Below are positions 57,349 to 64,000 of a DNA stretch of 64,000 nt, one piece after another. The notes beneath the pieces were generated by a model that was not told the DNA's origin, searched no databases, and was given only the letters and a program-made list of their open reading frames with translations. The stretch is from JASGKO01 sp049840595 (lineage in GTDB: Bacteria > Verrucomicrobiota > Verrucomicrobiia > Chthoniobacterales > Chthoniobacteraceae): assembly GCA_049840595.1 (NCBI GenBank), contig JASGKO010000016.1:1-64000 (forward strand), written 5' to 3'. Positions within the stretch are counted from its first letter, which is position 1, and each line of letters opens with the position of its first letter. Both the position numbers and the translations under genes were made by a program.

Positions 57349-57612
57349 TTACAGTTCTTTTTCCAGTCGCTCGGCCAGCCACTGCTTGATCATGCTCTGG
57401 TAGTTGAGATAGCGCGAGCGAGCGATACGCTTGATGCGGGCGAGCATGCGGGGGTCGAATCGCACCGTGATCGTGGTGGAGTCTCGATTGTCGGCCTTCA
57501 GCAGCGAGGCATTCATCAGCCGCGGTTCGACCTGGGCATCGGCCCAAAACTTGGCCTCGGCGGCCTCGGAATCGAACGCGGGCACTTCACTCCAGCTTTT
57601 GATGGTTTTCAT
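57349..57612 (-). CDS. BrnA-like (CopG/RHH-type) antitoxin
   Basis: An 87-residue protein. The start IKSWSEVPAFDSEAAEAKFW is the mark of BrnA/CopG-like antitoxins. The C-terminal ribbon-helix-helix (STTITVRFDPRMLARIKRIA, then YLNYQSMIKQWLAERL) would bind DNA and autoregulate the operon. It lies 15 bases after the toxin-like gene at 57628-57909. The order toxin then antitoxin matches brnT-brnA. Confidence 0.83.
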   Translation of the reverse strand: MKTIKSWSEVPAFDSEAAEAKFWADAQVEPRLMNASLLKADNRDSTTITVRFDPRMLARIKRIARSRYLNYQSMIKQWLAERLEKEL

Positions 57613-57627
57613 GCGTCGGGCGTTGGA

Positions 57628-57909
57628 TCAGGCGTTGATTTCGGAGTTCTTGCGGTCGTAGAAGCCTTCCTCCTCCGCTGTCATCGGTCGGGAGAAAATG
57701 ACCCGGTACTGCTTCCCGTCCGTCCAGAAGAGGCTGAACAGGGAGGTGTTGTTTACCGATTTCCCGAGGTTGAAGTAGCGGGCTTCCGCGCCTTCGTCGG
57801 CAAGCTCAGGCATCAGGCGCAGGCTGAAGGGGTCTTCAAACGACTCCTCGATCTCCTTCGGGGAGATTTTTCGCAAATCAAATGGGGCATCTAACCAGTC
57901 AAATTCCAT
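57628..57909 (-). CDS. BrnT-like toxin
   Basis: A 93-residue protein resembling the BrnT ribonuclease toxin fold. It has a MEFDWLDAPFDLRKISPKEI start, then EESFEDPFSLRLMPE, a central strand pair (TSLFSLFWTDGKQYRVIFSR), and an acidic/helical end (TAEEEGFYDRKNSEI). BrnT is an RNase E/ParE-like fold that cuts RNA. The usual RIISAR pattern reads RVIFSR here. It is inferred mainly from pairing with the antitoxin directly downstream. Confidence 0.7.
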   Translation of the reverse strand: MEFDWLDAPFDLRKISPKEIEESFEDPFSLRLMPELADEGAEARYFNLGKSVNNTSLFSLFWTDGKQYRVIFSRPMTAEEEGFYDRKNSEINA

Positions 57910-57938
57910 GAGGGGTCTCGGCAGGTAAAGGGTGACTA

Positions 57939-58319
57939 CTACTTGGCGCGCTGGATCAATTCAACCTCGTATCCTTCCGGGGCATCAATAAAAGCGATCG
58001 CCCCGCCGCTGGAGTTGTGGTGCGGACCATCGGAAAGCGGGTAGCCCTTGGCGGCCGTTTCTTTCGCAAATGCTTCGATGTCATCCACTTCAAAAGCAAG
58101 ATGCGTCAGGTCCGGTCCCACCTGCACTGGCCCGGAGCCATCGTATTTGCAGATTTCGATTTCCTCCTCGCTGCCGGGCGCCTTGAAGAAAACGAGCTGG
58201 GAACCGCGTCCCGAAGTGTGGCGACGCACTTCTTCCAACCCGAGCACTTCCTTATAGAAATAAACGGTCTTTTCCAGGTCGGTGACCCGATAACGGGTGT
58301 GAAGCAGCTTTTTAATCAT
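57939..58319 (-). CDS. Glyoxalase/VOC-family metalloprotein, lactoylglutathione lyase-like
   Basis: A 126-residue vicinal-oxygen-chelate protein of the glyoxalase I type. Two beta-alpha-beta-beta-beta repeats are visible: HTRYRVTDLEKTVYFYKEVLGLEEVRR with LVFFKAPG and EIEICKYD, then LTHLAFEVDDIEAFAKET with AIAFIDAPEGYEVELIQ. Metal ligands are the first histidine (H7), E53-type and H95-like residues, and the late E in YEVELI. It lies 29 bases upstream of the toxin gene on the same strand. Confidence 0.85.
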   Translation of the reverse strand: MIKKLLHTRYRVTDLEKTVYFYKEVLGLEEVRRHTSGRGSQLVFFKAPGSEEEIEICKYDGSGPVQVGPDLTHLAFEVDDIEAFAKETAAKGYPLSDGPHHNSSGGAIAFIDAPEGYEVELIQRAK

Positions 58320-58403
58320 GCGGACAAAGGTGAAATTTCATCGCCCGAACGGATCGGGCATGGTTCTCTTAACCCATAATCCTGATTTCTGAAACGTAAA
58401 TCC

Positions 58404-59905
58404 ATGCTCATTCTCGGAATTGATAACGGCACCCAAAGCACGAAAACGATCGTGCTCGACCCCGCGACGGGGGAAATTCTCGCCTCGGCCTCGAAGTCCT
58501 ACGGGCTGATTCTCGATCTGCCCCCCGGGCATCTGGAGCAGGACCCGCAGAGCTGGGTGGACGCGGCGGACGAGACGATCCAGGCCTGCTTGCGAAAGAT
58601 CGGTCGCCGCCGGGACGAAATCGTGGCGATCGGGGTGAGTGGCCAGCAGCACGGGCTGGTCGTGCTCGACGAGGCGGGGAAAGTAGTGCGCCCGGCCAAG
58701 CTCTGGTGCGATACCTCCACTGTGGGGCAATGCGAGGAATTCGAGCAGGAATTCGGCGGCGCGAAAGGGCTGATCGAGCTGGCGGGGAACCCGATGCTGC
58801 CCGGCTACACCGCGCCGAAGATCCTCTGGCTCAAGCAAAATGAGCCGACCAACTTTGCGGCGGCGGAGACCTTTCTGCTCCCGCACGATTATCTGAACTA
58901 CTGGCTCACCGGCGAGAAGTTCATGGAATACGGCGACGCCTCCGGTACCGCGCTGCTCGAGGTGCGCACGCGCAAATGGTGCGCGCCGCTCTGCGAGTTC
59001 ATCGACGAGAAGGTGCTTGAGGTCGCCTGCCCGAGCCGCAAAGCTCGCGCAAACCGGCGGGACTGCTCCGCGAGGAATTGCGTGTCCGCTGGGGCCTGAA
59101 GCGCTCGGTGATCGTGAGTGCGGGCGGCGGCGACAACATGATGGGGGCGATCGGCACCGGCAACCTGGAAGCGGGCATTGTTACCGCGAGCTTCGGCACG
59201 TCGGGCACGCTCTATTCGTATGCGACCAAGCCGGTGGTGGACCCGGTGGGCGAGGTGGCGGCCTTCTGCGACAGCACGGGTGCGTGGCTGCCGCTGGTCT
59301 GCACGATGAACGTTACGGTCGCGACCGAGCAGGTGCGAAAACTTTTCGGCTGGAGCTTCGAGCAGGTGGAGCAGGAGATTGCGGGCGTGAGCGCGGGAGC
59401 CGATGGCCTGCTTTTCCTGCCCTACCTCACCGGCGAGCGCACGCCGAACCTGCCCGAGGCCACGGGCGTGTTGCATGGGCTCACGACGAAGAACTACGTG
59501 GCCGCGAACATTGCCCGGGCGACGATGGAAGGCGCGACGCTCGGCCTGGCATATGGTCTAAAGCGTTTCCGCGAGCTGGGCATCGTCCCGCGCGAAATCC
59601 GGCTCACCGGCGGCGGGAGCAAGAGCGCGGTCTGGCGTCAGATCGCTGCGGATATTTTTGGCACGAGCACGGTCTGCCTGCATTCCGCCGAAGGCGCGGC
59701 CCTCGGCGCCGCCGTCCAGGCTGCCTGGTGCTACGCCGTGGTGAACAATGAAGGCTACTCGCTCACTGATCTCAGCCAACGCCTGGTCAAGGTGGACGAA
59801 AGCACCCGCGCCGAGCCGGACACGGAGAAGACCAAGTTTTACGCCGGGCTGTTGTCGAAGCACACCGATCTCACCCGTAAACTCGAGCGCGGCGGCTTCC
59901 TCTAG
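58404..59905 (+). CDS. xylB: Xylulokinase, frameshifted
   Basis: XylB phosphorylates D-xylulose. From the ATG at 58404: the phosphate-1 motif LILGIDNGTQSTKTIVLD, then HLEQDPQSWVDAADET, GVSGQQHGLVVLDEAG, LWCDTSTVGQCEEF and GTALLEVRTRKW. Near 59020-59050 the frame is lost in a short disturbed stretch, and from 59078 it resumes with SVIVSAGGGDNMMGAIGTG, TASFGTSGTLYSYATKP, LPYLTGERTPNLPEATG, the adenosine motif RLTGGGSKSAVWRQIAADIF, and SAEGAALGAAVQAAW. About 500 residues in all. No xylose isomerase is adjacent. Confidence 0.92.
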
Positions 59906-59930
59906 GATTTCCACCGCCAAGGCCCGCGCG

Positions 59931-59982
59931 CCCCTCGTTCCGACACTCCGTGCGGGAACGCACCTGTCCGCGACACTCCGTG
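59931..59982 (+). repeat. 52-bp dispersed repeat, copy 1
   Basis: CCCCTCGTTCCGACACTCCG and onward. It matches the window-end copy at 63949-64000 at 46 of 52 positions and contains a CGTTCC...GGGAACG hairpin. The two copies lie in the same orientation on either side of the glf-rfbA region. Confidence 0.88.
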
Positions 59983-60042
59983 TCGTCGAGTAGTGCTTTC
60001 GAGTCGTCAAACGCCCACGCATCCGAACAACCTGCCTTTAAA

Positions 60043-60075
60043 ACTTCGTGTCCTTCGTGCTCTTCGTGGTGAATA
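60043..60075. repeat. CTTCGTGTCCTTCGTGCTCTTCGTGG element
   Basis: This is an inverted copy of the CACCACGAAG element at 28161 and lies next to the glf stop. Confidence 0.6.
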
Positions 60076-60079
60076 ATCT

Positions 60080-61198
60080 TTACCGCTTCGCCAGCTTCTC
60101 AAACTCCGCCAGCGCCATGCCCACCACCTGGTCCATGTTGTAATACCGGTAGGTCGCCAGCCGTCCCACGAAGCTTACCCCCGTTTCCTGTTCCGCGCGG
60201 GCGGCATATTTCTCATAGATCGCCTTCGTCTCCGGTGCGGGAATGGGATAGTAGGGTTCCTTGCCCGGGCCGTAATCGTCGGGATACTCGCGCACGATCG
60301 TCGTCATCGGGCAGCGCTGGCCGGTCGCGTGCTTGATTTCCACAATCCGGGTGAAGTCGTGATCGTTCGGATAATTCACCTGCATCGCGGGCTGGAAAAA
60401 TTCCTGCTCCAGCGTCTCCGGTTCGAAACGCAGCGAGCGATAGGGGAGTGCACCGTAGCAGCAGTCGTAGTATTCGTCGATTGGCCCGGTATAAATGAGA
60501 TGGCCGTATTCCACGTGCGGCAGCAGCTCGCGGTAATCCGTCTTCAGCATTACGCGGATGTTCGGGTGCGCGAGCATGCGCTCGAACAGGCGGGTATAGC
60601 CGGCCTTCGGAATCGCCTGGAATTTATCGCTCAGGTAGCGGTCGTCGCGATTGGTGCGAATCGGGATGCGACCGCATACGCTGGCATCGAGTTCCGCTGG
60701 ATCACGCCGCCACTGCTTGCGCGTGTATTGCTTGAAGAACTTCTCGTAAAGCTCCCAGCCCACTTGCGAGACGATCACTTCCTCCGAGTTCTTCGGCTCG
60801 GCAATCGGCACCCGCCATTGCGCGAGCGCGGTCTCCATTTCCTCGCTCGTGCAGGAGCCTTGCGGCAGACCGGTGAACTGCTCGAAGGTGTTGAGATTGA
60901 TCGGGAACTGCCAGTAGCGCCCGTCCGTCCACGAGAGAATTTTGTATTCCACCGGATGCCATTCCGTGAACTGGCTCAGGTAATCGCGAATGCGATCCGA
61001 GTTCGTGCGGAAATAATGCGGCCCGTATTGATGGATGAGCACGCCGGCATCGTCGTAGCGATCATGGGAATTGCCGCCGATATGCGCGCGCTTTTCCACT
61101 ACCAGACAGGTGCGCCCGAGCTGGCTGGCCAGCCGCTCGGCCAGCACCGCTCCGGCAAAACCGGCACCGACGATCAGGTAATCGTATTTAAGGGACAT
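60080..61198 (-). CDS. glf: UDP-galactopyranose mutase
   Basis: Glf converts UDP-galactopyranose to UDP-galactofuranose, a precursor for surface polysaccharides. The 372-residue flavoprotein has the FAD loop DYLIVGAGFAGAVLAERLA, VVEKRAHIGGNSHD, IHQYGPHYFRTN, WQFPINLNTFEQF, KFFKQYTRKQW, and the late ATYRYYNMDQVVGMAL. The ATG at 61198 (MSLKYDYLIVG) is chosen over an upstream frame. It neighbours a glycosyltransferase and rfbA across a divergent thioesterase gene. Confidence 0.95.
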   Translation of the reverse strand: MSLKYDYLIVGAGFAGAVLAERLASQLGRTCLVVEKRAHIGGNSHDRYDDAGVLIHQYGPHYFRTNSDRIRDYLSQFTEWHPVEYKILSWTDGRYWQFPINLNTFEQFTGLPQGSCTSEEMETALAQWRVPIAEPKNSEEVIVSQVGWELYEKFFKQYTRKQWRRDPAELDASVCGRIPIRTNRDDRYLSDKFQAIPKAGYTRLFERMLAHPNIRVMLKTDYRELLPHVEYGHLIYTGPIDEYYDCCYGALPYRSLRFEPETLEQEFFQPAMQVNYPNDHDFTRIVEIKHATGQRCPMTTIVREYPDDYGPGKEPYYPIPAPETKAIYEKYAARAEQETGVSFVGRLATYRYYNMDQVVGMALAEFEKLAKR

Positions 61199-61315
61199 GC
61201 GCAGGAAGTAATGGGAAACGCAGTGTGGAAAGGACCAGCGTGCGAAGGTTTGATCGCAGAAACCACTGGAGTCGCGCAATCCAAAAACCCATGGCCGCCC
61301 GTCCGGATTGACTGC

Positions 61316-61759
61316 TCAAGCTCCGCCCGGCAGCAAATGTCCGTATTTCTCCGCCCAGTCCGCCGGCAGGCGGATCGGCTTGCCGGGCGGCATTTTAATG
61401 AGGGCGAGCATCTGCCGGGACTGCGCAATGACCGTGCCATCCGAGGGACGCACCACGCGGAAGGCGCACCAGAAGCGCATCCGCTCCACGTTATCCAGCC
61501 AGCCTTCGATCACGAGCTGGTCGCCGAGCTGGGCTGGGCGCTTGTAGTCGATCTCCGTGCGCACCACCACCGGGTATTCCTGGTTCCGCGCCATGTCCGC
61601 CAGCCCCATGCCGAGCTGCTCTGCCAGATAAGTCCGCGCCATTTCGATGAACCGCAGGTAGGCAATATTGTGCACCACCCCCGCGCAATCGGTATCGAAA
61701 AACATCACCTGCACCGGCGTTTCCACGCGGGGCCTTCCAGAAGTCACGTCATTACTCAT
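61316..61759 (-). CDS. Acyl-CoA thioesterase, 4HBT/YbgC-like hotdog fold
   Basis: A 147-residue hotdog-fold thioesterase. The active-site motif MFFDTDCAGVVHNIAYLRFIE, with the Asp/His arrangement of the YbgC group, is followed by EMARTYLAEQLGM. TEIDYKRPAQLGDQLVIEGWL comes next, then RFWCAFRVVRPSDGTVIAQS. The start at 61759 (MSNDVTSGRP) is preferred. It would cleave acyl-CoA or acyl-carrier thioesters; the chain length is unknown. It is divergent from the glycosyltransferase. Confidence 0.9.
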   Translation of the reverse strand: MSNDVTSGRPRVETPVQVMFFDTDCAGVVHNIAYLRFIEMARTYLAEQLGMGLADMARNQEYPVVVRTEIDYKRPAQLGDQLVIEGWLDNVERMRFWCAFRVVRPSDGTVIAQSRQMLALIKMPPGKPIRLPADWAEKYGHLLPGGA

Positions 61760-61877
61760 TCCAGTAATTATAAGTGGCTGCCCCGTCCGGGAAAAGCAGG
61801 AAAACTGATTTAAGACGCGTTCTCGGCCGTGCAAAGAACCTCTTGCCTGCGCCGGTTCGTGTTTAACTCTCCCGGCC

Positions 61878-63020
61878 ATGCCCAAGACCGCCGTTGTCAT
61901 CCCGCTTTACAATCACGAGGCCTATATCGGCCCGGCCTTGCAATCCGTGCTCGCGCAGACGCGGCCGGTGGACCGCATCATCGTGATCGACGACGGCTCG
62001 AGCGACGGCTCGGTGGCCGCCGCCCGGGCGGTGCCGGATGCTCGCATCGAAGTCATCACCCAGGAAAACATTGGCGCTCACAACACGCTCAACCGCGGCG
62101 TGCAAATGGCCGCCGATTGCGAGTTCACCGCGATCCTGAACTCCGACGATCTTTACGAGCCCGAGCGCATCGCCAGGTGCCTCGCCGTGCTGGAAAAGAA
62201 CGAGCAGGTGCAGGTGGTGTGTTCCCGTTTCGAGATGATCGACCCTGCGGGCACGCCGCTCGACGCCGAAAATCCCAAGGCCCGCTGGGTGCGCATCCTG
62301 TGGGAGTCACGCCGCAGTAATCCGGCGGAGTGGATGGGGTTGGCCAATTTCGCCAAGACCACCAGCAATGTCGTCGCCCGCACCCCCTGGCTGCTGGCGC
62401 ATCCCTTCCAGCCCTACCGCTACGTGCACGACTGGTTTTTCTTCGCCGCCACTGCGGTCGAGCGCAAGCTGGCGGTCTTGGATACCATGTTGCTCAAGTA
62501 TCGCGCGCATCCCACCAATACGATCAAGAGCGGCGAGCCTGGCGCGGTCACGCGCGAGGTGTTGCAGATGAATTTCGATCTGCTGCGGGAGCTCGCCCCG
62601 CGTCTGGCGGCGGAGCCGGAGTTGCGCGCCAATTACCGCGCCTACCTGCGAGTGCTCCTGGGCAACCATACGGATTTTCGCGGCGAGGTCTTTATCCACC
62701 TGCTGGCCGCCCTAGTGGAGCAGGTGCCGCCGACCGAAATGGCCGGGATGATTGCCGGGCTCGGGGTGGAACAATTTTCCGAGCTGGCCGCACCTTCCTC
62801 CAAAAGCCTGCGCAGCGAAGTGGAGTTGAAGCGCCTCATCCGTTTCCATGAGCGATCGCGCTGGACCGCCCTCGGCCGGGTCTTCGGCGTCGGGGTTTTT
62901 GCACCCCAGGACGACTCCTCGGATGCGGAAAAGAAACTTTCTGCTTTCAAAGAGGCGCTGAAAGCGAACACTTGGGTCAAGCTCGGTGATGCCCTTGGGC
63001 AATATCGTCTCACGGAATAA
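61878..63020 (+). CDS. Glycosyltransferase family 2
   Basis: A GT-A-fold glycosyltransferase of 380 residues. It begins TAVVIPLYNHEAYIGPALQS with RIIVIDDGSSDGS, then IGAHNTLNRGVQMA, and the metal-site motif AILNSDDLYEPERIA. FLWES-like and YVHDWFFFAATAVERKLAVL segments follow. A C-terminal helical extension of about 120 residues has no recognised domain. It lies 17 bases before rfbA on the same strand, so the pair is probably co-transcribed for surface-glycan assembly. The donor sugar is unknown. Confidence 0.88.
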   Translation: MPKTAVVIPLYNHEAYIGPALQSVLAQTRPVDRIIVIDDGSSDGSVAAARAVPDARIEVITQENIGAHNTLNRGVQMAADCEFTAILNSDDLYEPERIARCLAVLEKNEQVQVVCSRFEMIDPAGTPLDAENPKARWVRILWESRRSNPAEWMGLANFAKTTSNVVARTPWLLAHPFQPYRYVHDWFFFAATAVERKLAVLDTMLLKYRAHPTNTIKSGEPGAVTREVLQMNFDLLRELAPRLAAEPELRANYRAYLRVLLGNHTDFRGEVFIHLLAALVEQVPPTEMAGMIAGLGVEQFSELAAPSSKSLRSEVELKRLIRFHERSRWTALGRVFGVGVFAPQDDSSDAEKKLSAFKEALKANTWVKLGDALGQYRLTE

Positions 63021-63037
63021 ACGGACCAACCAAATCA

Positions 63038-63916
63038 ATGAACAAACGCGCAATCATCCTCGCCGGTGGAGCAGGCACCCGCCTCTATCCGCTCACGCAA
63101 ATCGTCTGCAAGCAACTGCTCCCGGTTTACGACAAGCCGATGATCTACTACTCGCTGGCCACCCTCATGCTTGGCGGCCTGCGCGAGATCCTGCTCATTT
63201 CCACGCCGAAGGATCTGCCCACCTTCAAGGCATTGCTCGGCGACGGCTCGCAGTTTGGCGTCCGCTTCGAATACGCCGAGCAGCCCAAGCCCGCCGGCAT
63301 CGCCCAGGCCTTCGTCATCGGCGCGGATTTCATCGGCGACAAGGGCGCGACCCTCATCCTTGGCGACAACATTTTCTACGGAAACCTCGACTTCTACCGC
63401 CAGGCCCTCGCCGCGAAACAAGGCGCATGTGTCTTTGGCTACAAGGTCCGCGATCCCGAGCGCTACGGCGTGGTCGAGTTCGATGTGGAAGGCCGCGCGG
63501 TCAGCCTCGAGGAGAAGCCCAAGCAGCCCAAGAGCAACTACGCCGTCCCTGGTCTCTACGTGTACGACGAGCAGATCGTGGACATCGCGACCAACCTCAA
63601 GCCCAGCGCCCGCGGCGAACTGGAGATCACCGACGTCAATCTCGAATACCTCCAGCGCGGCCAGCTCAATGTGAAGCTGCTCAGCCGTGGCATGGCCTGG
63701 CTCGACACCGGTACGCAGGAGAGCCTGCTCGAGGCCAGTAACTACATCGCCACCATCGAACACCGCACCGGCCTCAAGGTCGCCTGCCTCGAAGAGATCG
63801 CCTACTACATGGGCTTCATCGACGGCTCCCAGCTCGAAGCCCAAATCGCGAAGCTGCCGAAGAACGAATACCGCGCCTACCTGCAAAACGTCCTCGCCGA
63901 AGGCCGCCCTAATTAA
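63038..63916 (+). CDS. rfbA: Glucose-1-phosphate thymidylyltransferase
   Basis: RfbA/RmlA makes dTDP-glucose, the first step toward dTDP-rhamnose. The 292-residue protein has the nucleotide loop AIILAGGAGTRLYPLTQIVC, then KQLLPVYDKPMIYYSL. Next come GARFEYAEQPKPAGIAQAF-like residues and LILGDNIFYG, which holds the metal Asp. VVEFDVEGRAVSLEEKP, GLYVYDEQIVDIA, ARGELEITDVN and RGMAWLDTGTQESLLEAS follow. Length and motifs are standard. The remaining rml genes are outside the window unless the cupin at 28945 serves as the epimerase. Confidence 0.96.
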   Translation: MNKRAIILAGGAGTRLYPLTQIVCKQLLPVYDKPMIYYSLATLMLGGLREILLISTPKDLPTFKALLGDGSQFGVRFEYAEQPKPAGIAQAFVIGADFIGDKGATLILGDNIFYGNLDFYRQALAAKQGACVFGYKVRDPERYGVVEFDVEGRAVSLEEKPKQPKSNYAVPGLYVYDEQIVDIATNLKPSARGELEITDVNLEYLQRGQLNVKLLSRGMAWLDTGTQESLLEASNYIATIEHRTGLKVACLEEIAYYMGFIDGSQLEAQIAKLPKNEYRAYLQNVLAEGRPN

Positions 63917-63948
63917 CCGCCAAGCCGCCAGGTTTTAAAGAAACACGC

Positions 63949-64000
63949 CCCCTCGTTTCCACACTCCGTGTGGGAACGTACCTGTCGGCGACACTCAGTG
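63949..64000 (+). repeat. 52-bp dispersed repeat, copy 2 (reaches window end)
   Basis: CCCCTCGTTTCCACACTCCG and onward, 46 of 52 positions identical to 59931-59982. A degenerate AACCGCCAAGCCGCCAGG unit precedes it at 63914. It may continue beyond the window. Confidence 0.85.

Noticed and set aside
60329..61813. 494-residue open frame on the plus strand
   Set aside because: It is antisense to glf and the thioesterase, which have clear motifs; its composition is typical of a shadow frame.

Overview
The window looks like a chromosomal segment of a free-living Gram-negative bacterium. It is most likely a member of the Verrucomicrobiota, perhaps close to Spartobacteria/Chthoniobacterales. That placement is an inference from gene content and the style of the intergenic repeats, not from a phylogeny. 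Supporting observations are a GC-rich sequence (not counted), a PEP-CTERM sorted protein, lipoproteins and exported proteins with Pro/Thr linkers, a DsbD system, a nucleotide-sugar/polysaccharide locus, and many short dispersed intergenic repeats. There are two tRNA genes (Thr-GGT, Trp-CCA). I saw no rRNA, CRISPR, prophage or insertion sequence.

Layout. 1-4850: broken deoC, two tandem secreted sialidase-like (BNR) proteins and a Gly/Ser/Thr-rich exported protein. 4990-7105: prmC and murA, overlapping. 7600-8590: two unknown genes. 8950-11790: the conserved translation block tRNA-Thr, tuf, tRNA-Trp, secE, nusG, rplK, closed by a terminator and not followed by rplA. 12000-15400: an exported protein, then dsbD and a redoxin. 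15700-19060 (minus strand): M50 protease, acyl-CoA ligase-like protein, HDOD protein. 19400-23820: rpmE, prfA, a membrane acyltransferase, aldehyde dehydrogenase. 23850-28050 (minus): moeB-rhodanese, a Trm112-like protein, an unusual membrane-attached GspE/PilB ATPase, and CvpA. 28270-31090: a cupin sugar-epimerase-like protein, a PIG-L deacetylase and unknowns. 31310-35190 (minus): guaD, nadC, birA and a small histidine kinase. 35310-36600: two-domain class II aldolase. 36600-41200: exported unknowns, a 40-residue membrane protein, an aldehyde dehydrogenase remnant, and priA. 41400-43580: lytic transglycosylase, PEP-CTERM trypsin-like protein, HAD phosphatase. 44150-48070: hemC, a CHASE3-PAS histidine kinase with its receiver, and pdxH. 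48200-53030 (minus): khpA, rpsP, ffh, a polysaccharide deacetylase and purB. 53250-58320 (minus): a 59-residue protein, a lipoprotein, flavin reductase, pheA, scpB, a BrnT/BrnA-like toxin-antitoxin pair and a glyoxalase. 58400-63920: xylB, glf, thioesterase, glycosyltransferase and rfbA.

A major caveat is that at least fifteen genes are split by frameshifts. Several are normally essential (murA, prmC, priA, ffh, purB). In the small kinase gene the shift falls exactly in a run of nine G (31682-31690). The breaks are therefore more likely sequencing or assembly indels than real gene decay. I annotate such loci as single genes with the break position given.

The clearest unexplained structure is intergenic: at least seven kinds of short dispersed or inverted repeat, some in two or three copies within 64 kb, plus a 61-nt long-stem hairpin at 31152-31212. 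The oddest protein is the GspE/PilB-type ATPase, which carries a signal peptide, an apparently extracytoplasmic N-terminal domain and extra membrane segments.
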